Origin: VAZQ01 sp963702695
GTDB lineage: Bacteria; Pseudomonadota; Alphaproteobacteria; Rhizobiales; Xanthobacteraceae
Direction: 5' to 3'
DNA length: 64,000 bases
NCBI GenBank assembly: GCA_963702695.1
Contig: CAVPDS010000013.1
Span: forward strand, 1 to 64,000
A model generated the notes under the pieces. The model saw only the letters and a list, made by a program, of their open reading frames with translations, ran no database searches and was not told the DNA's origin. Each line of letters opens with the position of its first letter. Within the stretch, counting starts at the first letter, position 1. Of this stretch, positions 15,755 through 24,071 are shown in pieces. Position numbers and translations under genes: made by a program.

Positions 15755-16804
15755 ATGATCGCCATGACTTTGAGACGCTATGAGATGACCCGCAGATCCG
15801 TGCTTGGCGGCGCCGCGGTGCTCATGGTTCCGGCTTTCGCGCGCTCGGCAGTAGCGGCGGAGACGGTGGACGTGGCGGCAGCCAAGAAAGAAGGCAAGGT
15901 CGTCCTCTACACGTCCGCGCCGATCGCCGCGGCGCAGAAGGTTGCCAACGCGTTTCAGCAGAAATACGGCATCACGGTCGAACTGTTCCGCTCCGGCGGG
16001 AGCCAGGTGCTGCGCCGCTTCATGATGGAGCGTGAAGCCGGTCACCTCGGCGCCGACCTGCTGGTGTCATCGGATCCCGCCGCCATCCTCGACATGACCG
16101 CCAAAGGCATGTTCGTGCCATTCAAGCCGGACGGTTTTGACAAGGTACCCGACGCCTTCAAAGATCCCGATGGGCACTTTGTGGCCCAGCGCATCAGTAT
16201 CATTTCCATTTACGGCCGCACCGATCTCGTGCCATCGCATGAGATGCCGAAAACATGGGACGATCTTTTGAGCCCGCGCTTCAAAGGCAAGCTTGTGATG
16301 ACCAATCCGTCATTCACCTCCCTGCAGCTTGGCGTCGTCGCGATGATCTCGAAGATGCGCGGCTGGGACTTTTACGAGAAGCTCGACGGCAACGACGTGG
16401 TGGTGGTGCAGGGCAATGAGCAGGCGCTCAATCTGGTCAAGACCGGCGAGCGGCCGATCGCGGCCGGCGCGGACAGCCAGTACGCTAACGAAGCGCGCAT
16501 GGCCGGGCACAAGGTCCAGAACTTTTTCCCGAGCGACGGCACTTTTGCCATTCCGGCGACTACGTCGGTGGTGAAGGGGTCCAAGAATCCGAACGCAGCG
16601 AAGCTTCTGGCCGAATACTCGCTGAGCCTGGAAGCGGAAAGGCTGTGGCCGGAAAACGGCATTTATGCCGCACGCACGGACGTCGACCCGCCGGAGGGCA
16701 GCCCGAAAATTGTCGACGTCAAGGTGATCCCGATGGATTTCGCTTATATCAGAAGCGCGACCGCGGCGGTGAAAAAGCGCTTCAACGAAATTTTCGGGAC
16801 CTGA
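15755..16804 (+). CDS. extracellular solute-binding protein (family 1 / iron-type ABC)
   Basis: A 349-aa periplasmic binding protein. A twin-arginine-like start (TRRSVLGGAAVLMVPAFARS) precedes AVAAET, the probable cleavage region. The mature part has EGKVVLYTSAP, FQQKYGITVELFRSGGSQVL, the hinge WDDLLSPRFKGKLVMTNP and PEGSPKIVDVKVIP, typical of Fe3+/putrescine-type SBP_bac family proteins. Starts at 15764 and 15785 are also in frame; the Tat motif is kept by all. No permease or ATPase gene is adjacent. The bound ligand is unknown; many members in soil bacteria bind organic compounds rather than iron. Confidence 0.85.
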   Translation: MIAMTLRRYEMTRRSVLGGAAVLMVPAFARSAVAAETVDVAAAKKEGKVVLYTSAPIAAAQKVANAFQQKYGITVELFRSGGSQVLRRFMMEREAGHLGADLLVSSDPAAILDMTAKGMFVPFKPDGFDKVPDAFKDPDGHFVAQRISIISIYGRTDLVPSHEMPKTWDDLLSPRFKGKLVMTNPSFTSLQLGVVAMISKMRGWDFYEKLDGNDVVVVQGNEQALNLVKTGERPIAAGADSQYANEARMAGHKVQNFFPSDGTFAIPATTSVVKGSKNPNAAKLLAEYSLSLEAERLWPENGIYAARTDVDPPEGSPKIVDVKVIPMDFAYIRSATAAVKKRFNEIFGT

Positions 16805-17200
16805 TGAGCGGGCGGTCAGCGCGGGGAAGCTCGATCGGGCTGCAATTGCGCCGCCCTCGTAAGATGCAGGACTATATGGATCGCGACACGCTCATGCTCG
16901 TCTTAGCGTGCTCGATGATTGCTTGTTCTTCAGGCGTCAATTCGAGCATTTCGCCCACTCGACTGATAATTTAGCAGTCTTCGTTTCAACGCGGTCGGCC
17001 TGTGAAAGGTGATCAAACTCATCAGCATCGAGCCCGAGTAATCCCGTCGGCGACATGTTCATGTCAACCCGTTGCAGACATTCGTCGAAAGCGAAAATCA
17101 GGAAATGGGAGGCGCCGATCAGGCCGACCGGCGTCAGCGCGGATTGAGGCGCCAAGTACCTCCCGTCATTCGCAAGGCAAGGAGACGCAAAGAGGAGTGC
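16805..17200. other. gene-free stretch
   Basis: No supported gene. A minus frame of 72 codons (16937-17155) has no recognisable features and no good start. It lies between the end of the solute-binding protein gene and the end of the VOC gene (convergent), but no strong terminator hairpin is visible. Confidence 0.4.
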
Positions 17201-17608
17201 TTACGCGAGTTCCTTCTTCTTGATTCGGTCGGCCTCGGTTTCGACGGCCTCGAATCCGTGGGTCGAGACGTCGAAGAAATTTCCCTCCGGATCACAAGCG
17301 CGGAATTCTGCAAAGGGGCGATCCGCGGGGCGCTTCCTGGGTTCTTCCAACCCGCATTCCTGCGTGCGCTGCCTGATGACGTCGTGGTTCTCGACGTGAA
17401 AGCCGAAATGGTTGAGGCCGACCGGCGCTGATCCCTCAAGCCGATGCTTGAGCAGCGCCATCGTGATGTAGCCATCGCTGATGAAGAAATTTTCACCGTT
17501 CGGAGAAGTATGAACGATCTTCATGTCAAAAACTTTCTCGTAATATCGCGCCATCGCGGCGGGGTCGCGGGCATAAATGGCGAGATGACGGATTTTTGGG
17601 GTTGCCAT
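17201..17608 (-). CDS. VOC-family (glyoxalase/dioxygenase-fold) protein
   Basis: A 135-aa vicinal-oxygen-chelate protein: KIRHLAIYARDPAAMARYYE opens the first beta-alpha-beta unit, LNHFGFHVEN the second, and FRACDPEGNFFDVS carries the usual acidic metal-side strand. His8 and the second-half His are likely metal ligands. The start at 17608 is chosen for the family start and GAGGAAGCTC in front. The C-terminus is Lys-rich. VOC proteins include lyases, isomerases and extradiol-type enzymes; the role here is open. It is divergent from the MmgE/PrpD gene. Confidence 0.88.
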   Translation of the reverse strand: MATPKIRHLAIYARDPAAMARYYEKVFDMKIVHTSPNGENFFISDGYITMALLKHRLEGSAPVGLNHFGFHVENHDVIRQRTQECGLEEPRKRPADRPFAEFRACDPEGNFFDVSTHGFEAVETEADRIKKKELA

Positions 17609-17878
17609 GAGCTTCCTCTGATAGTTGTTACGCGTCGCTGCCGCGTCACAAGGACGGATCCCAATGTCATCAGCGCGGCGGTTGGTGGGCAGGAATCCTT
17701 TCACGGCGCTTTCAATAGTCAAGCGTTTTGTGCCGTGGGGATTTGATCACACGCCGATCGGAGCGCATCGAAGCTCCACGGCCGTCGAGTGTCGGGAAGC
17801 GAACCGCCGCGGCCGGCTCCATTGCCGCCGGACCATAACACGGTAAAGTACCATAAAACGGGGGCTTGGTTGTCGAAG

Positions 17879-19315
17879 ATGGGCATGAACAGAATCGCGA
17901 GACAGGAAACATCGACGTCGATTTCGACGCTCGCGGCTTGGACATTGGAGCCCGAATCCGCCTACCGCTCCGAACTGGTGCTGCGACAAGCAAGGCTCCT
18001 GGTACTTGACACGCTTGGCTGCGCGCTCGTCGGCGCTGGCTCTGACACCGCGAAGTCGACGATATCCGTTGCCGATGAATTGGGCGGCAATCCCGAGTGC
18101 ACCATCATCGGCATGCCGGGCAAAACGTCCATCACCAACGCGGTGCTCGCTAACGGCGTGCTGGTGCGCGCACACGATCTCAACGACGTCACCTTCGTGG
18201 AGAAGGACGGCAAGCTGAGTGTAGGGGGACACTGCAGCGACAATATCCCGGTTGCGCTGGCGGTGGCGGAGCGATCAGGCAGCGCCGGCCGCGACATGCT
18301 GGAAGCCGTTGCCATGGGCTACCAGTTGTTCGGCCGCTTGCGGGACCTCATGCGCTTTTCGAGCACGTGGGACAACACCAGCATTTCCGGACTGGTCGCG
18401 GCGGCCATGGCCGGCCGGCTTATGGGCTTCGATGCCGTCCGCCAGGGGCACGCGATCGCGCTCGCCGCAACGCGCTGCGCGACACCCAAGGTGGTACGCT
18501 GGGGCGCCATTTCAGCGGCGAAAAACCTGGCCAATGCGTTGGTCGCGCAGTCAGGCGTGCAGGCGGCGCTGCTTGCCGCCAAGGGCCTGACCGGGCCATT
18601 CGAAGTGCTCGATCACGTTGGCGGAATTCCGGCCATTTTCGATCCAGCGCTCGGGTTCGATCGGCTTTGGGCCCCCGTGGGGACGCCGCTGATCATGACG
18701 GCGAACATGAAAAGCTTTCCGTGCATCGGCACCGCTCAGACGCTGATCGTGGCAGCCCTGGAAGCGCACAAGAAGCTTGGCGATCGAATTGGCGACATCG
18801 AGCGAATCGAAGTGATCATGGCCGATTTGCCCATGGTCAGGAATCAGCAGGGCGAGCGCACGCGCCGCTATCCGCAGACGCACGAGGAAGCCGACCACAG
18901 TTTTACTTTCCTTCCCTGTGTCGCCTTGAGCGATGGCGAACTCACGCTGCGCCAATACGAAAATGAGCGTTGGATGCAGCCGGAGATTTGCCGCCTGATC
19001 GAAATGGTCGATCTGCAGACGTCGGCCGATCTCAATGTGCGCGCTCCGGGCAGCATGCCCTGCCGATTGCGACTGGTATTGCGAAATGGCGAGGAAATCG
19101 TTTGCGAATGCCTCTATCCGCCCGGCCATTCCTATCCAGAGAAGGGTCTGGACAGTTCGATCGTCGAGGCCAAATTCCGTGAGATTACGAGCGCGGTGTT
19201 GACGCCAAGACAGGCGGACATCATCGTTGGTCTGGCGACAGACCTGGGTGGGCCGGCTCCGGTCGGAGCGCTGCTCGATGAATTGCGGCCGCGCGGAACG
19301 GAAGTCCGGACTTGA
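17879..19315 (+). CDS. MmgE/PrpD family protein
   Basis: A 478-aa protein of the MmgE/PrpD fold (2-methylcitrate dehydratase, cis-aconitate decarboxylase, iminodisuccinate epimerase relatives), cytoplasmic. Marks: LLVLDTLGCALVGAG near residue 45, VLANGVLVRAHDLNDV (around 95), GGHCSDNIPVALAVAE, MGYQLFGRL and KSFPCIGTAQTLI. The ATG at 17879 starts MGMNRIARQ; an open frame 30 codons upstream has low-complexity content and is not favoured. It is followed 42 bp later by a TctC-type binding protein on the same strand, so the pair is probably co-transcribed, linking uptake of a carboxylate to its conversion. Confidence 0.9.
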   Translation: MGMNRIARQETSTSISTLAAWTLEPESAYRSELVLRQARLLVLDTLGCALVGAGSDTAKSTISVADELGGNPECTIIGMPGKTSITNAVLANGVLVRAHDLNDVTFVEKDGKLSVGGHCSDNIPVALAVAERSGSAGRDMLEAVAMGYQLFGRLRDLMRFSSTWDNTSISGLVAAAMAGRLMGFDAVRQGHAIALAATRCATPKVVRWGAISAAKNLANALVAQSGVQAALLAAKGLTGPFEVLDHVGGIPAIFDPALGFDRLWAPVGTPLIMTANMKSFPCIGTAQTLIVAALEAHKKLGDRIGDIERIEVIMADLPMVRNQQGERTRRYPQTHEEADHSFTFLPCVALSDGELTLRQYENERWMQPEICRLIEMVDLQTSADLNVRAPGSMPCRLRLVLRNGEEIVCECLYPPGHSYPEKGLDSSIVEAKFREITSAVLTPRQADIIVGLATDLGGPAPVGALLDELRPRGTEVRT

Positions 19316-19357
19316 CTTCCTGCTGACGCGGTCGAGGCGATAAGGAGAGGGTCGACC

Positions 19358-20386
19358 ATGCGCATTGATCGGCTCGAGAGGACGGTTGCGATCCTTCTCG
19401 CGCTAATTTTCAACTCAGCAATCGTCAGGGCGCAGCCGGTTGAGGATTTCTATCGCGGGAAGTCGTTGAAGCTTCTGGTTTCGGCGGCGGTTGGCGGCGG
19501 CGCTGATCTCTACGCGCGAGTGTTTGCGCGTCATTACGGTAAGCACATTCCCGGACACCCGACGTTCGTTGTGCAGAACGTTCCCGGAGCGGCGGGACTG
19601 CTCGTTGCCGGCCAGATGCAGAAGTCGGCGCCACGGGATGGCAGCGTCATCGCATTTCTGCAACGCAATAATCTGGTCGAGCCGCTGCTCGCCGATCACG
19701 ACCTCGGTTTCGATCCGCGTCGGTTGAATTGGCTCGGCAGCCTCAACAAGGATACCTACGTCATTGTGGCGTGGCATACCGCGCCGGTGAAGACGATCGA
19801 GGATGCTCTCCATCGGGAACTTGTACTTGGCAACACCGGCGGCGGGACTGAGAACGTCACCTTTCCGCTTCTTCTCAACAGGACGCTGGGCACCAAATTC
19901 AAGCTGGTGCGAGGTTACAAAGGCAGCGATGAGGTAGCGTTGGCCATCGAGCGGGGTGAGGTCCAGGGTCGCGCAATCACCTGGACGACCTTGCGGAGCG
20001 ACCACGCCAACTGGCTGGCGGAAAACAAGGTGAACGTCCTCGTTCAGTTGGCGATGCGGCGCCTTCAGGATCTTCCAGCGGTGCCGTCGGCGCTTGAATA
20101 TGTAAAGAGTGCGAGCGATCGCCAATTGTTTGAATTCATGTTTGCGCCGCTTGAGGCGGGGCGGCCGATTGCTCTTCCGCCTGACACGCCGCCTGACCGG
20201 CTCGCAGCGCTGCGCAAGGCATTTGCCGAGCTTGCCGCGGATCCGGAGTTCCTGGCGGAGATTACAAGCCGCGGCGGCTCGGTCGAGTTTTTCGCCGGCG
20301 ATCAAACGCAAGCGTTGATCGAGAATATCTACCGCACGCCGCCGGAAATCTTGTCAAAGGCGCGCGAGATTCGGACTCTACCCTGA
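19358..20386 (+). CDS. TctC/Bug-family tripartite tricarboxylate solute-binding protein
   Basis: A 342-aa periplasmic protein with a signal peptide ending at IVRA. The TctC marks are VEDFYRGKSLKLLVSAAVGG (first strand and glycine-rich ligand loop), YGKHIPGHPTFVVQNVPGAAG and the C-terminal PPDTPPDRLAALRKAFAELA. The ribosome site is AAGGAGAGGG. It is similar in type to the proteins at 32735-33763 and 37391-38416 (all carry FYRGK or FYKGK). The TctA and TctB membrane partners are absent here. It lies 42 bp after MmgE/PrpD. Confidence 0.92.
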   Translation: MRIDRLERTVAILLALIFNSAIVRAQPVEDFYRGKSLKLLVSAAVGGGADLYARVFARHYGKHIPGHPTFVVQNVPGAAGLLVAGQMQKSAPRDGSVIAFLQRNNLVEPLLADHDLGFDPRRLNWLGSLNKDTYVIVAWHTAPVKTIEDALHRELVLGNTGGGTENVTFPLLLNRTLGTKFKLVRGYKGSDEVALAIERGEVQGRAITWTTLRSDHANWLAENKVNVLVQLAMRRLQDLPAVPSALEYVKSASDRQLFEFMFAPLEAGRPIALPPDTPPDRLAALRKAFAELAADPEFLAEITSRGGSVEFFAGDQTQALIENIYRTPPEILSKAREIRTLP

Positions 20387-20793
20387 GCGCCGAAGTGTCG
20401 TTGACACAATATTCGGCTGCGGCGATCCTCGTCACCTGGGCAATCGCGAGGGGGATACCGGTCTTGCCCCAGTCAGCGTGGAAGCCATATTGTCGACCCT
20501 CGATGCCCTGTGGCCAGGCCTTCGTTGACGCGACTGCTAGAGCATGATCGCTTCAGATTGAAGCGATCTTGCTCCGCTTCTCTTTGATTGGTCGTATGAT
20601 CCGATCCGAAAAGTCTGCAACTTTTCGGGATCATACTCCAGTCGCACGACATCCCATCTGTCCAGGCACTGCCTTCGCATCGAGGTTAGGTCAATAAAGT
20701 GTTCCGACGCAGCGCTTCCGGCATAAACATCCGCTTGCTGAAGGACATCGCTTCCCGGTCTCTTATCCTCTGAACTCGCTAGCGCCAGTCACT
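20387..20793. other. gene-free stretch with palindromic repeats
   Basis: A short minus-strand frame near 20400-20520 (including GRQYGFHADWGKTGIPLAIA) may be a decayed gene piece, but I cannot assign it. The rest holds the repeat at 20538-20638 and unassigned sequence up to the truncated IS630 copy. Confidence 0.4.
20538..20638. repeat. AGAGCATGATC-type palindromic repeat
   Basis: Two hairpins: GATCGCTTCA-gatTGAAGCGATC and GATCCGATCCGAAAAG-tctgcaa-CTTTTCGGGATC. The element starts AGAGCATGATC, a hallmark of a repeat abundant between genes in Bradyrhizobium relatives. It may act as a transcript-end hairpin for the upstream genes. Confidence 0.65.
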
Positions 20794-20992
20794 TGCCGCG
20801 CTGGTTGTCCAAGTTTGGCAGGGATCGGCGCGCGCGGCTCGACGATCAGCTGCTTCGAGGTCTCGTCGAGGCACACGAGCGGGCGCTGCGGATCGTGCGG
20901 TCGCTGATAGACTTCCAGCACGTCTTCCATGGTGGCGACAAACGCAGCGTTGGCTTCGGGCGGGATCACCCATTGCTGCTTGAGATGCGGTT
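20763..20992 (-). pseudogene. IS630-family transposase DDE half, truncated (orfB)
   Basis: It retains the first catalytic Asp (LVCLDET) and ends in unrelated residues (VTGASEFRG) after the break at 20794. The second Asp and the Glu region are missing. It continues from the slippage run near 21001-21008. Confidence 0.8.
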
Positions 20993-21530
20993 TGAGAATG
21001 TTTTTTTTAGCGTCCGCCCGATCGTGTTGTCGCTGGCGTGATCGACAATGTGCAGTTCGACGACCTTCTCCTCAAGCAGACGCAGGCTCCATCTGGCAAA
21101 GCCCTCCGGGGCCGGAGAGAGGGTCAGCGCGATCAACTTTGCTTCTGCCGCGCCGTCGAAGATCCGCGGCCGGGCGGAGTTGGGATTGTATTTACGGGTC
21201 AACACGGCCTCAAACCCCTCTTCGACCAGTTGCCGCCTGGTCCGCTCGATAGTGGCGATGCTGGTGTCCAACGCCGCGGCAATCCGGCTGTCGCTCCAGC
21301 CTTCGCCCGCATCTGATACGTCCGCCTTCAAGAGGACGCGCGCCTTCGTCAGCAGCTGGGCGGAACGCTTGCCTTTACGGATCAACTCGTTGAGTTGATC
21401 GCGTTCCTCCGCGTCGAGCCTGACCACGTATTTCTTGACGGCAATCTTTTTCCCGGCCACGAATCACCTCCATCGCTGCTTACCGCGACAGAGATTTAGA
21501 AATTCCCGTCATGATCAATGACGGGGGCAC
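20794..21530 (-). mobile_element. IS630-family insertion sequence, copy 2, truncated
   Basis: About 737 bp nearly identical to part of copy 1 (6.9-7.66 kb). The right end (GGGGGCAC) abuts TA at 21531-21532. The left part is lost from TGCCGCGCTGG (20794) onward, removing most of the DDE domain. The first frame is intact here, unlike copy 1. The two copies have opposite defects and neither should be autonomous. Confidence 0.85.
20966..21460 (-). CDS. IS630-family transposase, helix-turn-helix half (orfA), intact
   Basis: 164 aa from a GTG start at 21460 with GGAGGTGATTC in front. It begins MAGKKIAVKKYVVRLDAEER, followed by the winged/helix-turn-helix region (DSRIAAALDTSIATIERTRR). It ends just past the eight-A slippage run where the DDE frame would be joined. 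It may still make a DNA-binding peptide that could interfere with related elements, an inference only. Confidence 0.85.
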   Translation of the reverse strand: MAGKKIAVKKYVVRLDAEERDQLNELIRKGKRSAQLLTKARVLLKADVSDAGEGWSDSRIAAALDTSIATIERTRRQLVEEGFEAVLTRKYNPNSARPRIFDGAAEAKLIALTLSPAPEGFARWSLRLLEEKVVELHIVDHASDNTIGRTLKKTFSNRISSSNG

Positions 21531-22369
21531 TAGACTGGCCACGGAAGACACTCGGCGATTCCGCGACCCAGGATCCACTCCTTGTCTTCCGCCGAAAGAA
21601 AGTCCATTTCCTCCGTGAACATCATCACCGCTTGAGGATAAGTGCAGGTCGAACGCGAGAGCATCACCGAGAGATCGGTCCCCCAGAAGCAACGACGAGG
21701 CGTGAATGCCTCGATGAGATTGCGGAGCGCCTGGTGAATGTTGCGGTAGGGATAGGGGGCTGTTGAACACTCGGGTCCAAGGGTCAGCTTGACGTAGACG
21801 TTTGGATGTTCCGCAAGAGCAATCGTGCCAGCAAGTCCCGGCGCAAGCCCTGCATCCTTCATGCCCCTGGTGCGCCCCATGTGGTCGATGATGATTCGCA
21901 GCTTGGGATGGCGCTTCGCTACCTTGCCGACCTCAGGCAAGACCGTCGGCACGTTCATCATGACGGGAATGTCGAGCCGTTCGGCCGCAGGCCAGAACCA
22001 GTCGGCCGTTCCGTCGGTCATCCAGGGAGTGTCCCAGGCGTGATGGAACGTGAGGCGAACACCGAGCATTCCCGGCTGTTGCTTCCATGTCTCAAGCATC
22101 TGCCGACCTTCAGGCCTATCGATCGGGATGCGGCCCATGACGGCGAAGCGTTGCGGGTACTTCTGTGCAGCCTCCAATGAATAATCGACCCGATCGCCCT
22201 CCCAGGATGGAGGGATAAGGATGGCTCGAGCCACACCGGCTTCTGCCATCATCTCACCGAGCTTTTCATAGCCGATTGGTTCATCAAGGTGGGCATGCCG
22301 GCCCGGCATCCATGGACGTTCCGGCGTCGCGGCCTTCCAAATATGAACGCCCGCATCCGTGATAACCAT
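21530..22369 (-). CDS. amidohydrolase (COG3618-like), 3' end altered by IS630 insertion
   Basis: A 279-aa TIM-barrel hydrolase of the amidohydrolase-2 family (lactonases and decarboxylases of aromatic catabolism). Marks: VITDAGVHIW at the N-terminus, GVRLTFHHAW, LRIIIDHMGR, VYVKLTLGPE and FWGTDLSVML. The first His of the usual HxH pair is Gly here (DAGVH), so metal binding may differ. The TAG stop is formed by the TA target site plus the first base of the IS630 end. The natural C-terminus is therefore lost, by a few residues at most judging from family length. The start at 22369 has GGGAG upstream. Confidence 0.85.
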   Translation of the reverse strand: MVITDAGVHIWKAATPERPWMPGRHAHLDEPIGYEKLGEMMAEAGVARAILIPPSWEGDRVDYSLEAAQKYPQRFAVMGRIPIDRPEGRQMLETWKQQPGMLGVRLTFHHAWDTPWMTDGTADWFWPAAERLDIPVMMNVPTVLPEVGKVAKRHPKLRIIIDHMGRTRGMKDAGLAPGLAGTIALAEHPNVYVKLTLGPECSTAPYPYRNIHQALRNLIEAFTPRRCFWGTDLSVMLSRSTCTYPQAVMMFTEEMDFLSAEDKEWILGRGIAECLPWPV

Positions 22370-22553
22370 GAACGTTCACTCCCACCGTCTTGCCCGAGTT
22401 CGTTGCTTCTGTGCTGCTCGCGTCTTCGCAGGATAGTCTGTTCCTGAGAGGGCGCCGGATCAAATAACTTTGGTGCGGGCTATCATAAGAAATACGTCGC
22501 AAAGGGAATCTAGCAATCAATCAACCGGACTTCGGCATCGAAGCGACTGCCAC

Positions 22554-23879
22554 CTATGCCTTCAAATCGGCCATTGTCGTGATGTCCACCTCTTCCGTAG
22601 AACGAACGGCGGCGGTGAACGCCTTACGAGGAGTCCTCGAATTTGCAGCCGGTTCTGGACTTGCTTGCGACGAGAACCGAAACGCGTGGTCTCGCAACAG
22701 ATCCATAAACTGCAAATGAATGCTGGTCGGCCGCCAGTCAGCTCTTCTGGCGATTCCGTCCGAGCGCCTAAAATGAGATGATTGAAATGGTAAAATGGTG
22801 AAGATGACAGGATCGTTCAATCGCGCCTCGAATAAAGACATGAGTGCTAATCGGTCGGTTGAAGCCAGAATGTTCCGATAGATTTGTAGCGAGGTGGTCT
22901 CGAGCGTAATCCGCGGCGCGCATCTCGTGCTGCTGAAGATGCCCTCAAGAGCTTGCTGCCGCGGCGTTGTCGGGCCCGGCGTGATCCAGTCGAACCGGGC
23001 CAAATCGTTCAATGCAACCCTTTTCAACTGGGCCAAAGGGTGGCGCCTTCTGGCTACAACGACATACGGATTGAGGAACAGCATTTCATCTTTTACGTCG
23101 CTCGCCCAGGATGGCGTTCTGAGTACTCCCCAGAGCAGGTCAAGCCGTGCGGCGCGCAAGTCATTCAAGAGAACATCATAATGCCCGTCTACAATCTGAA
23201 CGCATGCATTGGGATGGGCCGCTAGCAATTCGTTGATCGCAGCTGATAGAACTCGCGCATCAGAATGCGGGATATTGCCAATCGTAATCCGCGAAATGAC
23301 ATTGCCTTGCGCGGCTTTCAGTTCCTCCAAGCCGTACTGTATTTCCTGGAGTCCGACCTGGAACCTTCTAGCGAGTTCGGATCCTCGCGAATTCGTCGTC
23401 ATTCCCCTGGCGGTTCGCTGATACAGACCGCGGTGCAGCTCGCGTTCCAGTTCCTTGGCGGATCGATGAAGCGAGGGCTGAGAAATGTGAAGGCGCCGTG
23501 CCGCTGCATCGAATGATTCACTTTCATAAATCGCCAGCAGACTACGGATCTGTGGCTTCGTAATCTTACTGGTCATGTCTGACGCTTGCCGGCTCATTGC
23601 GGGATTGCTCCCAATCAATTCGCCGAACGCCGAGCGCAGATGCCCGAAGAAGCGCTGCACGCGCGGTAACAAGATTGCGCCGAATTTCGTTGGGTAACAT
23701 CCAGAGCGTCGTCGCTCGAACAAGCGGACCTGAAGCTGGCCTTCGAGGGCCTCGACCGACTGGGTGACGCCTGGCTGCGACAAATTGATCTCTCTCGCCG
23801 CCCGGCTCATGCTTTGCAATCGGGCCACCGCTTCGAAGGCGCGAAGCTGCCTGAGCGATGGAAAATCATTGTAATTCAT
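22554..23879 (-). CDS. LysR-type regulator with two N-terminal DNA-binding domains
   Basis: 441 aa, against about 300 for typical LysR proteins. The first winged helix-turn-helix (residues 6-65) has RQLRAFEAVARLQSMSRAAR, then LSQPGVTQSVEALE. The second (108-167) has QIRSLLAIYESESFDAAARR, then ISQPSLHRSAKELE. The substrate-binding domain (about 195-400) includes ITIGNIPHSDARVLSAAI and DLLWGVLR. The protein is read without a break, so this is a real tandem fusion. It is divergent from the TctC-led operon at 24072 with a candidate LysR box between, so it probably controls that operon, perhaps with a carboxylate or aromatic co-inducer. Confidence 0.9.
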   Translation of the reverse strand: MNYNDFPSLRQLRAFEAVARLQSMSRAAREINLSQPGVTQSVEALEGQLQVRLFERRRSGCYPTKFGAILLPRVQRFFGHLRSAFGELIGSNPAMSRQASDMTSKITKPQIRSLLAIYESESFDAAARRLHISQPSLHRSAKELERELHRGLYQRTARGMTTNSRGSELARRFQVGLQEIQYGLEELKAAQGNVISRITIGNIPHSDARVLSAAINELLAAHPNACVQIVDGHYDVLLNDLRAARLDLLWGVLRTPSWASDVKDEMLFLNPYVVVARRRHPLAQLKRVALNDLARFDWITPGPTTPRQQALEGIFSSTRCAPRITLETTSLQIYRNILASTDRLALMSLFEARLNDPVIFTILPFQSSHFRRSDGIARRADWRPTSIHLQFMDLLRDHAFRFSSQASPEPAANSRTPRKAFTAAVRSTEEVDITTMADLKA

Positions 23880-23921
23880 AGATTTGGCGCTCTCAGCGTA
23901 AGTTCCGGGGAGAGGACGCAG

Positions 23922-23938
23922 TATAGCAAAATCTTATA
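23922..23938. promoter_or_regulatory. candidate LysR box (T-N11-A type dyad)
   Basis: TATAGCAAAATCTTATA is an imperfect dyad 43 bp upstream of the LysR start, in the 192-bp divergent gap before the TctC gene. Its position and form suit autoregulation plus operon control. Confidence 0.4.
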
Positions 23939-24071
23939 GGAGCGCACACTGTTCCGATTGGAGGCAGACGAGGGAAAGTGTCACGCTCCTCCGTCCGAAC
24001 AGAGACGTTGGGGAGCAAACGCGTTGTGCCCGTTTCTCCGGGCGCTTACGGCCTGAACAGGAGGAGTCCGC

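Noticed and set aside
16937..17155. 72-codon minus-strand frame
   Set aside because: No ribosome site, no family resemblance and mixed composition; not enough to call a gene.
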